Assembly: GCA_031552845.1 (NCBI GenBank)
Contig: JAVBMC010000027.1
Coordinates: 8,232 to 72,231 of the forward strand
Direction: 5' to 3'
DNA length: 64,000 nt
From: JAVBMC01 sp031552845
Lineage (GTDB): Bacteria > Verrucomicrobiota > Kiritimatiellia > RFP12 > DVOR01
Numbering within the stretch: position 1 is the first letter of the stretch; each line of letters opens with the position of its first letter. A program made the position numbers and the translations under genes. Below are positions 1-9,200 of the stretch, piece after piece. The notes under the pieces were generated by a model. That model had not been told where the DNA came from. It searched no databases and was given only the letters and a program-made list of their open reading frames with translations.

Positions 1-390
1 ATCTTGGTCATTACGCGCGATGCCAACAGCGGTACAGCAGAAACGTTCACACACTTGGTCATGGGCGAGACGCGCATCAGCTCCGCCGCCGAAGTGGTCG
101 GTTCGAACGGCGCCGCCCGCCAGCGCATTCAAACCGCCAAGGGCGCGATTGCTTACATTGGCATCGGTTATATTGACCGCACGATCAAACCGCTGCAAAT
201 CGAAAGCGCGCCGCCGGAGGCCACGGCCATCCTGACGGGCGCTTACAAACTCAGCCGCCCGCTGTTCATCTACACAGCTGACTATCCGACGCTGGGCAGC
301 CACCTGTTCCGCCTCTGCACGTATCACCTGACGCCCAAGGGGCAGGAGATCATCGAGGCGGTCGGCTTTATTCCCGTCACGCAGTACTAA
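1..390 (+). CDS. pstS: Phosphate ABC transporter substrate-binding protein, C-terminal part
   Basis: The gene enters from the left edge of the window; the frame is open from base 1 and ends with TAA at 388-390, leaving about 129 residues. The stretch ITRDANSGTAETF matches the phosphate-contacting S-G-T region of PstS-type periplasmic binding proteins, where the serine and following residues hold phosphate. The later part (AIAYIGIGYID, then PLFIYT and a final helix QEIIEAVGFIPV) also follows the PstS C-lobe pattern. It would deliver phosphate to a PstCAB transporter not visible here. Its last 4 bases overlap the end of the convergent heparinase-like gene. The N-terminus, signal peptide and start lie outside the window, so a PstS-like phosphate sensor cannot be excluded. 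Confidence 0.75.
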   Translation: MLVITRDANSGTAETFTHLVMGETRISSAAEVVGSNGAARQRIQTAKGAIAYIGIGYIDRTIKPLQIESAPPEATAILTGAYKLSRPLFIYTADYPTLGSHLFRLCTYHLTPKGQEIIEAVGFIPVTQY

Positions 391-2189
391 TCGAACCTGA
401 CGGCCAGCTTGAGCTCGCCGGAGTCCGGCACGGTCTCCTCAAACCACACGAGCGAGACACCGGGGTTCGGCGCATCCCACGACTTCAACAACGCATCCGT
501 TGGCTCAACCTGCCAGCGGATGTTTTTGTTATGCAAGGCCGTGAGCATCATCTGCTTGCCGTTCTGCTTCAAGACCAGATTGCCGCCGCACTTGCAATAC
601 TCCTGCGATCCGGTGAAGGTATGCACCGGCGCACGAACCGCCACTTGCCAACGCACCTTGGTTCCAGCGGGCGCTTTGACTTCATCGCGCACTTCATAAG
701 CGCCATCGCGGAACAAGACGCTTTTACGCACTACGCGTGATGCCACAGGGAAGAGCTTCGTCAGATCAACGCTGATCTCAGAAGTTCTGCCGTCATCCGT
801 CACATCAATAATCTTGGCAACGCCTGTCGCACGCTGAGGCTCGTCATTGATGATCAGCATGTTGTGGCTCTTGTTCCCTAGGCGGAATATCTTCCAACGG
901 TCGGAGCCTTGTTCAGTTCCCCACAGGTTCATCTGCAGCTGTTCAATGTTGTTGTATTCCTCCAAGCCAAGGTCATGCACCCAGCGCATACCGTAACGGT
1001 CGAGCACGAACGACCCGCAGTCCATATGCGCATGTGCCGACATCGGACGCCCCGCCTTGATGCCCGCGAAGGTGGAGTTCTCTTTATCCCACGAAGTACG
1101 ATGCACGGCGGCCTCATTGCCATCGCCCGACCGCCACGCCAACGGTGCTTGAATCTCCGCGTTGGGAGGATAGGAACGATACCACAGCAAGACGAACGGA
1201 AACAGACGGTTCTTCATCTGATCAGACGCACAGTAACGGCGCAATGCCGCGAGCTCAAACGGCGCAACAATATCAGGACGGTTATACCGCTTGGCGAACC
1301 ACCACATCGGCCCCGAAGTCTCACGCACAATTGGCCGCGCATCGGCATAACCGAATGGCAGCTCCGAAGGCCCCGTCATGACATTCAGATAATCGCCCGT
1401 CTGCTGGAAGCCCGGCAGTTTGCTCAAGCCGGAATCATTCCCCTGCGCCTGCTCCAACAAATCGAGCGCGAGCACATTGAAGTCCATTGCATATTCCCAA
1501 TACATCGGTCCCTCCGGGAATCCGCCCTTCGGCGCAAAGGCACCCATCGCAATCGGCAGATTATCCACCGTCCGCTTGACGAGACGCTGCATCCGCTCGG
1601 GATCCTTCTCACGTAACAGAAGTGCGCCCGACAGCATGCCCGCATGGCAGACCTGCCCCCAATTGTTGTGCGCCTTAATCCACCAATGCTCCCCGGTCTC
1701 GGAGGCATCAAGCCCCTTCTTAATAATACCATCCAAGATCACCTCGCGGTCATCCGGCGTCAGTGCCTGATAGAGCCAATCATACCCAATCGCCAGCGCC
1801 AGCGTCATCTCCGCCGTGTCGAGAAAGTGCGAAGGATTCCAATTACTGAACGCCGCTGCCGCGCGCATTTCCTTAGCACCGCGTTCAGCATATACCTTAT
1901 CACCGGTCAACTGATACGCCATGCCCAAATGCGACACGCGCCACAGCACTTCACGGGAGACGTACAGAATACGCCGTCCCTCCTGCTTGCGCTCGCAGAC
2001 CGGCAAAGGCAACACCTCTTGCGCCGCGCGAATAATCTTATCTGCGGTTAGCTTCGCCAGTTCATCGCTTTTGGTCCGCTCGCGCACAGCGGCAAAGTCA
2101 TCCGCCTTGCCAAAGAGGCGCGGATGCTCCTGCGCCCAACATACCGCGACACTCAGACAGCAGACAGCAAATGCAATCAGCTTTTTCAT
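387..2189 (-). CDS. Secreted heparinase II/III-like polysaccharide lyase (third of three tandem copies)
   Basis: This 600-residue protein starts with a signal peptide (MKKLIAFAVCCLSVAVCWAQ). An all-alpha toroid domain follows (about 25-340), with NNWGQVCHAG at 175-184 and PEGPMYWEY at 225-233. A beta-rich C-terminal domain contains AHAHMDCGSFVLDRYG at 385-400, the region that holds the histidine and core of heparinase II/III and alginate-lyase-like enzymes. Members cleave uronic-acid-containing polysaccharides by beta-elimination; the substrate here is unknown. Its ATG overlaps the TGA of the gene before it (ATGA), so the two are probably translationally coupled. It is clearly paralogous to the next two genes, sharing FAKRYNRPDIV and the HMDCGSF core. 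Export to the periplasm or cell surface is inferred. Confidence 0.85.
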   Translation of the reverse strand: MKKLIAFAVCCLSVAVCWAQEHPRLFGKADDFAAVRERTKSDELAKLTADKIIRAAQEVLPLPVCERKQEGRRILYVSREVLWRVSHLGMAYQLTGDKVYAERGAKEMRAAAAFSNWNPSHFLDTAEMTLALAIGYDWLYQALTPDDREVILDGIIKKGLDASETGEHWWIKAHNNWGQVCHAGMLSGALLLREKDPERMQRLVKRTVDNLPIAMGAFAPKGGFPEGPMYWEYAMDFNVLALDLLEQAQGNDSGLSKLPGFQQTGDYLNVMTGPSELPFGYADARPIVRETSGPMWWFAKRYNRPDIVAPFELAALRRYCASDQMKNRLFPFVLLWYRSYPPNAEIQAPLAWRSGDGNEAAVHRTSWDKENSTFAGIKAGRPMSAHAHMDCGSFVLDRYGMRWVHDLGLEEYNNIEQLQMNLWGTEQGSDRWKIFRLGNKSHNMLIINDEPQRATGVAKIIDVTDDGRTSEISVDLTKLFPVASRVVRKSVLFRDGAYEVRDEVKAPAGTKVRWQVAVRAPVHTFTGSQEYCKCGGNLVLKQNGKQMMLTALHNKNIRWQVEPTDALLKSWDAPNPGVSLVWFEETVPDSGELKLAVRFD

Positions 2190-3970
2190 TTATCACTCTC
2201 TTTAGTAAAACGAACACAGAGGTCAAGCTTGCCGCTTGCGGGAACAACGGTTTCAAAGCTCAATACTTTGATGCCGGGGTTAGGAGAATCCCAATCCTGT
2301 ATCAACTCTTCACTGCTGGCGAACTTCCAAACCGTCGGGAACGAGTGGGTCGGCGTTAGCATGATGTTCTTGCCATTCTCTCCGAGCCCGACCTTGTCAT
2401 TGCAAACAGCGATGCTGGCTTTGGTCAGCATCTGCCATTTGACTTTCGTTCCGGCAGGCGCAACGATTTCATCACGCACCGTGAAGGAGCCATCCATCGA
2501 CAAGTCGCCCGTGCGCACGACCTTCTGCGCCATGGGATAGCACTCGGTCAAATCAATCACGGTGATAAAGCCTTTGTCGGTCTGTTTGGCCTCCAGCACC
2601 TTGGCATGTCCCTTGACGTACATTTGTTCATCATTGAGCATCAGCACGCCATGGCCGTGGCTGTTGAGGCGGAAAATCTTCCAGCGCTCGGAGCCTTGAT
2701 CCGGATTCCACAAATTCATCTTGCGCGATTCAATGCGGTTATAGTCCTCGCGCTCCAGATCGTGCGACCAGCGCACGCCCATCATATCCAGCACGAACGA
2801 ACCGCAGTCCATCTGTCCGTGGTTGGCAACCGGCGTACCGGCCTTCATGCCGACGTAGGTGGCGGTCTTGTTATCCCATGAGGTGCGTTGCACCGTTACG
2901 GCATTTTCACCGCCGGGCGACCATTGCAGCGGCGAACGGATCGGCGTGTTGGCCGGCACGGGACGATACCACAACAGCGAGAAGGGGTAGAACATCTGAT
3001 TGTCGCCGTAGTCATTCTCTCCGGCGCGGCGCAGGGCATCCACCTCATAATATGCGACGATGTCGGGGCGGTTGTAGCGTTTGGCAAACCACCATGATGC
3101 ACAGCTCGTACCGCGGCGCGGAGCGGCATCGGCATAGTCAAAGAACTCGCCGGACGGCCCTGTCATCTGATTGAGGTAGTCGCCGGTCTGCTCAAAGCCC
3201 GGCATCTTGGTCAAGCCATGGTCAGTCCCCTCCATCCGTTCCAACAGCTCAATCGCCACGACGTTGAACTGCATGCCGTAGTTCCAATAGAGCGGTCCTT
3301 CGGGATAGCCGCCATTCGGCGCGAAAGCCTTCATCGAGTGAGGAAGCCCGGTGATGCACCGCTGCACAAAACGCTTGGTCAGCGCGGGGTCTTTTTCGCG
3401 GAAGAGCAATGCCCCCGCGAGAATGCCCGCATGGCAGACCTGTCCCCAGTTGTTGTTGATGTTGACCCAGTGGTTGTGCTTTTCGGAGGGCAGAAGACCT
3501 TTCTCATAAATCCCCTTGAGGATGAGCTCGCGGTCTTCGGGCGTGAGCGCGTCATAACACCAGTCATAACCTGTCGCCATGCCGAGCGTCATCATCGCCG
3601 TGTCGAGGAAGTGCGACGGATTCCAATCCTTATTCATCTCCACGCCGGCGCGCATTTCTGCAATTGCCCGCTTGGCATACTTCTGCTCGCGGGTGAGCTG
3701 ATACGCCATGCTGAGGTAATGGATTCGCACGACTGCGCCACCGGTCTGCATGCGCCGTCCTTTAAAAATAATCGGCGCAGGCGGCGTGGCGATGTAACGG
3801 TCGGCCGTAGAAAGGATCTTTTTCCGGGTCAGTGCGGCAAGCTCATCTTTCTTGCAGCACTCCCGCAGGGCGGCAAAGTCCGCATCATCGGCAAACAGAA
3901 TCGGGTGCGGCGGTGCCGCGTGAAGCGCAGTGACGGCAAGTCCCAGCGCCAAGCAAAGTAATACTCTCAT
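2186..3970 (-). CDS. Secreted heparinase II/III-like polysaccharide lyase (second tandem copy)
   Basis: A protein of 594 residues. A GTG 13 codons further upstream is in frame, but the ATG at 3970 is preferred because it begins a proper signal peptide (MRVLLCLALGLAVTALHAA) and has GAAAGG upstream. It carries the same alpha-toroid plus beta-sandwich layout as its neighbours: NNNWGQVCHAG, YPEGPLYWNYGMQFN, then NHGQMDCGSFVLDMMG. One variation is NHGQMD where the neighbours have AHAHMD or NHAQMD. The predicted role is beta-elimination of an acidic glycan in the periplasm or outside the cell. Its TGA overlaps the next ATG by 4 nt, and it follows the first copy after 47 bp, so the three form one operon. 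The substrate cannot be read from sequence. Confidence 0.85.
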   Translation of the reverse strand: MRVLLCLALGLAVTALHAAPPHPILFADDADFAALRECCKKDELAALTRKKILSTADRYIATPPAPIIFKGRRMQTGGAVVRIHYLSMAYQLTREQKYAKRAIAEMRAGVEMNKDWNPSHFLDTAMMTLGMATGYDWCYDALTPEDRELILKGIYEKGLLPSEKHNHWVNINNNWGQVCHAGILAGALLFREKDPALTKRFVQRCITGLPHSMKAFAPNGGYPEGPLYWNYGMQFNVVAIELLERMEGTDHGLTKMPGFEQTGDYLNQMTGPSGEFFDYADAAPRRGTSCASWWFAKRYNRPDIVAYYEVDALRRAGENDYGDNQMFYPFSLLWYRPVPANTPIRSPLQWSPGGENAVTVQRTSWDNKTATYVGMKAGTPVANHGQMDCGSFVLDMMGVRWSHDLEREDYNRIESRKMNLWNPDQGSERWKIFRLNSHGHGVLMLNDEQMYVKGHAKVLEAKQTDKGFITVIDLTECYPMAQKVVRTGDLSMDGSFTVRDEIVAPAGTKVKWQMLTKASIAVCNDKVGLGENGKNIMLTPTHSFPTVWKFASSEELIQDWDSPNPGIKVLSFETVVPASGKLDLCVRFTKESDK

Positions 3971-4017
3971 AATCTGCAAAAACCTTTCGCGCCCGGCAAA
4001 CGCGGGCACTGTTGATA

Positions 4018-5802
4018 TTAGTGGAAACGGACGGCGTACTTCAATTCACCGCTGGCGGGGATGGTCTCTTCAAACCAAATGACACGGATGTCTTTGTTCG
4101 GCGAGTCCCACTCCTGGCGCAACTCTTTCTCTTCGGTTGACTGCCATTTCGTCTGCGGGTTGTGCAGTGCCGTCACGTTGAGGACTTTGCCTCTATCGCT
4201 CAGCACCAATGCTCCGGTGCGGTTCTCGCCCGGCTGTCCTTTAGTAAACATCTGCCAGCGCACCTTCGTCCCGGCGGGCGCTTTGATGACGTCGCGTATT
4301 TCATACGTGCCATCTGCCGACAAGATGCTCTCGCGCGTCACCTCTTTCGCGACAGGGAAGAATGAGCTTAAATCCAGCTTCGCGGTCGAGGCGCCATTCT
4401 TGCCCGCGACCGCCGAGAGAATCTTCGCTTCGCCTGTGGGGTCGTGCAATGCGCCATTGAGAATCAACGTGTTGTGCCCTTGGCTGCCGAGGCGAAGAAT
4501 CTTCCAACGGTCGGAATCAATCTTCGAGGACCACAAGTTCATTTTGCGCGACTCGATGCGGTTGTAATCCTCCATCCCCAGCTCATACGCCCAGCGGATG
4601 CCGTAACGGTCGAGCACGAACGAGCCCGCATCCATCTGCGCGTGATTGGTGTTTTCGCGGCCGGCCTTGAAGCCGACGAACGTGGCCTTCTCATCATCCC
4701 AAGACGTGCGCTGCGTGATGATTGCATTCTCACCGCCCGGCGACCACAACAGCGGCGACTTCACCGGCGTATTGGCACGCATCGGCGAATACCACAACAC
4801 GCAGAATGCAAACAGGCGGTTGCCGCCCTTCGTCCCATCGCAATACCGCTTGAATGAATCCAGCTCGAAATACGACACGATGTCCGGGCGGTTGTAGCGC
4901 TTGGCGAACCACCATGACGCACAGCCCGAGCCACGCCCTGAGCCGCTGTCCGCATAGTTGAACGTCATCCGTGAAGGACCTGTGACGAGGTTCATATAAT
5001 CCCCCGTCGCCTCAAATCCCGGCAGCTTCGTCAGGCCGAAGTCCGAACCCTCCGAACGCTCCAGCAGCTCAATCGCCAGCAGGTTGAACTCCGTCCCATA
5101 GTGCCAATAACCGGGGCCTTCCGGATAGTTGCCACCGGGCGCAAACGCCGCCATCGCACGCGGCAATCCCTTCACCGCCTTGGGCGTGAACTCCTTGGCA
5201 AACTCCGGGCGGGTATCCTTCAAACAATAGGCGCCGGACAAAATACCGGCATGACAAACCTGCCCCCAATTGTTATTGGCATTGACCCACCAACCGCCCT
5301 TTTGCGCGGGCTTCATCGAATGCGTCACCAGCGTGTCAAGGATCAGCTGACGGTCGGCCTCGCTCATCGCGTCATAACACCAGTCATAACCGATTGCTAC
5401 GGCCAACGTCATCTCTGCCACATCGAGAAAATGGCTCGGATTCCAATCCTTAAACGCCGCCACCGCCCGCATCTCCTCAATCGCGCGGTTGGCATAGACC
5501 TTATCGCCCGTCAACCGATACGCCAACGACAAGTGCGACACCCGTTCCAACACACGCCGCGAAATCGTCAACAGCCGCCGCCCCTCCATCACCCGCTCGC
5601 ACGGTTTCTCCTTGAGCAGCTTCTGCGACTCTGCGACAACCTTCTTCAAACCCATCGTACAAAACGGATCGCTCTTGCAGCGTCCCTTTAATACGTCAAA
5701 CTCCTTAGCCGTTGCAAACAGCCGCGGATGCACCTCCTGAGACTGCGCAAAAGCGACAGCCCCCCCCAGGAGACAGCATACAATACCGATTCCTAATTTC
5801 AT
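4018..5802 (-). CDS. Secreted heparinase II/III-like polysaccharide lyase (first tandem copy)
   Basis: A protein of 594 residues from the ATG at 5802. The longer frame would use a TTG at 5823, but the ATG has GAAAGGG upstream and starts the signal peptide MKLGIGIVCCLLGGAVAFAQ. The conserved blocks are NNNWGQVCHAGILSGA, YPEGPGYWHYG and NHAQMDAGSFVLDRYGIRW, typical of the heparinase II/III superfamily. One difference is MDAGSF in place of the MDCGSF of both paralogues. It is the promoter-proximal gene of the three-gene operon, with a good promoter at 5824-5852 and a 22-bp-period motif array farther upstream. The three copies have diverged throughout, so they may act on different linkages of one glycan; that is inference. 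Confidence 0.85.
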   Translation of the reverse strand: MKLGIGIVCCLLGGAVAFAQSQEVHPRLFATAKEFDVLKGRCKSDPFCTMGLKKVVAESQKLLKEKPCERVMEGRRLLTISRRVLERVSHLSLAYRLTGDKVYANRAIEEMRAVAAFKDWNPSHFLDVAEMTLAVAIGYDWCYDAMSEADRQLILDTLVTHSMKPAQKGGWWVNANNNWGQVCHAGILSGAYCLKDTRPEFAKEFTPKAVKGLPRAMAAFAPGGNYPEGPGYWHYGTEFNLLAIELLERSEGSDFGLTKLPGFEATGDYMNLVTGPSRMTFNYADSGSGRGSGCASWWFAKRYNRPDIVSYFELDSFKRYCDGTKGGNRLFAFCVLWYSPMRANTPVKSPLLWSPGGENAIITQRTSWDDEKATFVGFKAGRENTNHAQMDAGSFVLDRYGIRWAYELGMEDYNRIESRKMNLWSSKIDSDRWKILRLGSQGHNTLILNGALHDPTGEAKILSAVAGKNGASTAKLDLSSFFPVAKEVTRESILSADGTYEIRDVIKAPAGTKVRWQMFTKGQPGENRTGALVLSDRGKVLNVTALHNPQTKWQSTEEKELRQEWDSPNKDIRVIWFEETIPASGELKYAVRFH

Positions 5803-5823
5803 ATCCAACCCTTTCACCCTCAA

Positions 5824-5852
5824 AGAGTACCGCTTTTCAACAATAAAGTCAA
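5824..5852 (-). promoter_or_regulatory. Promoter of the heparinase-like operon
   Basis: On the minus strand TTGACT (5852-5847) and TACTCT (5829-5824) are separated by exactly 17 bp. The expected start of transcription lies about 15 nt before the ATG at 5802, leaving room for the GAAAGGG ribosome binding site. It resembles a primary sigma factor promoter. Confidence 0.65.
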
Positions 5853-6000
5853 GCCGTAACCGCCCCCCGCCACCAGTTGATTGCTTGTCTGACCCTCCTC
5901 AGCCCGTCCTCTCGCCCCAATCGCGCAATCCCCCCACGCCCCTGACAAAGTGGCACGCCGTCCATCGCATTTCCATGCGCAACGTAGCGCAGTGCTGTGA

Positions 6001-6110
6001 GTAATGTTACTTTCTGTTGGCAGCAATGTTACTGTGGGTTGCAAGTAACGTTACTCACACCGCGAAGCAATGTTACTGCCGGAGCTGAGTAACGTTACTC
6101 ACGTTCCTGT
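6001..6110. repeat. Array of five GTAAYGTTAC near-palindromes at exact 22-bp period
   Basis: Copies start at 6001 (GTAATGTTAC), 6023 (GCAATGTTAC), 6045 (GTAACGTTAC), 6067 (GCAATGTTAC) and 6089 (GTAACGTTAC), each exactly 22 bp from the last. The 12 bp between copies are not conserved. The last copy sits in a perfect 16-bp palindrome, TGAGTAACGTTACTCA (6086-6101). The array lies about 150 bp upstream of the -35 box of the heparinase operon. The same motif, copy number and period recur at 63020. A set of cooperative operator sites on one face of the helix is the simplest reading, but no regulator is known. Confidence 0.8.
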
Positions 6111-6194
6111 TACGGGAGTGGAGGAACGGGTACAACCCCGCAACAATCTTTGAGCGCGAAAGCCGCTCCCCGGCACCAGACAAGATATCGGCAC

Positions 6195-6244
6195 AAAAAG
6201 GGGGCGGCCCAGAGCGCTTGTGGGGGTTGCTCCAGACCGCCCCC
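6195..6244 (-). terminator. Rho-independent terminator after the 1269-aa secreted protein gene
   Basis: Read on the minus strand, GGGGGCGG (6244-6237) pairs with CCGCCCCC (6207-6200), and a run of five T follows. It lies 36 bp past the stop codon at 6280 and should separate this gene from the heparinase operon downstream. Confidence 0.75.
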
Positions 6245-6279
6245 GTGGGGTTTACGTATAATCAATGAATGCGTAGATA

Positions 6280-9200
6280 TTAATAAATCGTAATCAACGG
6301 CTTAGTGCCGCCCACTATTAACACACCGCCACCAGATGAGTCCGATAACGATGCAGGCAGATCGGCCGCTGTATATTGTCCTAACCCAAGCTTTGTTCCA
6401 TTGACGAATGCCGACACTGCCCGCAATCTTTTACCCGCAAGATCGAGCTTGGTGTTTTCATTGATAACAAGGCGTTCCAATGCAAAGCCCACCGTCAATT
6501 CGGCGATTGCCCTATTTTCTAAGACAAGCGTTGCATAGACTAAGGAGTTTGGAGTATCCCCTCCAACACCGAGTGCCGGCACTGGTGTCGTGAGAGGATT
6601 ATTGGCATTGTTATCATTGCGGATGATGATCGTGCCCGCTCTTTCCTGTTGATTACCCGCCTGCAGGTAAATGGTCCCGGCAGAGGAACTGCCGGTTGCA
6701 TAGCTGGAACTTTGAGAACGGGTACGCCCATTGGCAACAAAGGTCGGCACATCGCTGCCTTCAAACGTAGCTTCCGGATGCGTCAGGCGGATGGCTATAC
6801 GCCCCCCCGCCGAAGCGCCGAGGTAGTTACCGGAGTATGCTAAGCTACCCATAACCGTCATGGAGCCCTTGCCGACAAGCCGACCTGCCGTGATATTGAT
6901 TGAACCGGCAGAGCCGACGCAACGTTCTCCAGATACTCCTGCAGTACTGTTGTCCGCTGCCCCGCGGGCTGAAGCAATGCCATCAAGTTGCAAGGTGCCG
7001 GTGACGGTTGCCTTGATCAAGCCGCCTGCATAGGATGATGCATCCCATGATGCGCCATACATCAAAGGATTAAAGACTGAGTCATAAGTAATGGCCGAAG
7101 CCTTGGTATAACCGGACCGCCCACCATGTGCTGCGCCCCCATAGGTCGTATTGGGCAGCGTATGCAAAGCCTCTTCGACCGACAGGCAGCTGGTTGCATC
7201 TACATACAAATCGCCGTGGACGGTAATGTCTACCGTTCCAACGCCTGCGGCGAATGTTTGATATGTTTTTGGCAGACCGATACCGCCGCTTTCAACAACA
7301 TCAACATCACCGTTAAAACTATAGGCACCTGCAGGATTAAACATCCACCCCGAACGAATGGTCTGTTTGCCGGGCGGCAATTGCAGCACGCCACCCTCTT
7401 CCACCCGGATGCTGCACATGCGGGCAGAATCCAGCGAACGTACCGATGCAAGACCGTTTGGCAAGGACAGCGTTGTCCCCGCCGGAACAGCAAGCCGTCC
7501 AACGCCACCGAGGATGACCGAATCAAACGTCCATGTCTCCCCTGGCATCACCGGCGTCAGCCCGGCCACGCCTCCCGGAGGATAAATCCCCGTGCCATAG
7601 TTGCGACTATTCAAAGGCGAGTTGACCACAAGCGTACCATAAGTCTGCGCACTTGACTTCAGGAATACCGTTCCCGCACCGGAAGATATTGTACTGGAGG
7701 CACTGACACCCTCACCATATGCCGTAATTTTCTCCACCGGCATCGTAAGGTCTTCAACTGTATAAACGGCAATTCGGCCTCCTGATCCTGCACCGGAGGG
7801 TCCGTCAGTCTTGCCTCCACGTGCGCCGTCAGCACTGATAGTCCCCGCGCCCGAGACTGATTTGGCGTTAATCCATACCGACCCGCCAGGCGCTGCAGCG
7901 TACGAAGAACCTCCTCCATTTGAATCGGAATCGATACTGCCATCTACCACCAAATCCCCCGCAACACTCAGCCGCACCGCGCCGCCCGCATAAAAATATT
8001 GTGAACCAAGGTATACCCACTGTGCACAATCTACAGGTTCCAACATGCTGCCAAAAGCAGAAGTGCGTGTCTCTTTCTCACAATACGCATAACCGCCATA
8101 TGCGGCTAGATAAGGTCCTTGGCCATTGGTCGGATTCCCCTTTCGGCCATAGCCCTTGGTTGAAATCTTGGCGTTGCTCCCTACCGTCACATTGCCTCCC
8201 ACCTCAACATAAAGGCGATAGGTGTTATCCGTAAAAGCCCTGTTGCTCATATGCGTCCAAACGCCGCCTTGCAAGTTCACATCACCCGTTACATTGAACT
8301 GCGTGAACGTTGCCCCGTCAACAGTAGGATACTGTGTGGCAAACACCACCGTGCCGGTAAACGATGATTGCTGATTCCATTCCGCCACCGTATCAGACAG
8401 CCCATTGACGCCCGCATTCCACACCAAGGAAGTGCACGGAGAATAGCCGCTCAGCCAAATCTTGTCTGTTGCCGCCGGAACCCGGCCAAAGCTCCACCCG
8501 TTCGCATCAGAGGCATCTCCCGTCAGCTCTTGCGAAATCCAGATATTATAATCGGCAGGATAGTCAAAATTATGAACAGTCACCTCGACAGCATCACCAG
8601 CAATAAAATAGGGACCTTCCATCAAGGCAACAGCTAATGTTGTGTCGTTTTGACTGTTACCATCAATAAGAGGTTCAACCTGTATCAACGCCGAAGTCTC
8701 GCCGGCAGGAATTGTGACTGTCCCAACAGGCGCAGCGTAATTCACTCCCTCCACAGCCGTCAACCCCGTAAAACTGTAAGTCACGCTGATCGCGCCACTG
8801 GCATTGGAGCGGCAAACCTGAACAGTCCCCGGTATTAATCCTTCTTCTTGGGCATCATTCACCCACTCCAGCCACACGTCTCCGGTATAAATGGTGCCTG
8901 CAAATTGCGTATCCTCCAGAATACCCTCCCGTGCTACAACCGTCACATTGTACGTCATATCGCTCTCCAGTCCCTCAAGAGCTCCGGTATAAGGCACGCC
9001 GGGAACAGCAGATGCCGTAATCTGACTTGTAATAACGGTTCCATCCTCAGCCTTGACAAGTGCCACCAATTCCCCCGTTCCTGCTGCCAACGTAGCGGTA
9101 ACAAAGAAGCCGTCTGCATCTTTATTCACCGTCGCACTATCCAAGCGAAGTGCCTCCACGCCGGTTGGCAATACATCGAGCAATGATGTCGCAATCATAA

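Noticed and set aside
6001..6110. Transposon end repeats or attachment sites
   Set aside because: There are five evenly spaced copies, no flanking transposase or integrase, and no target duplication.
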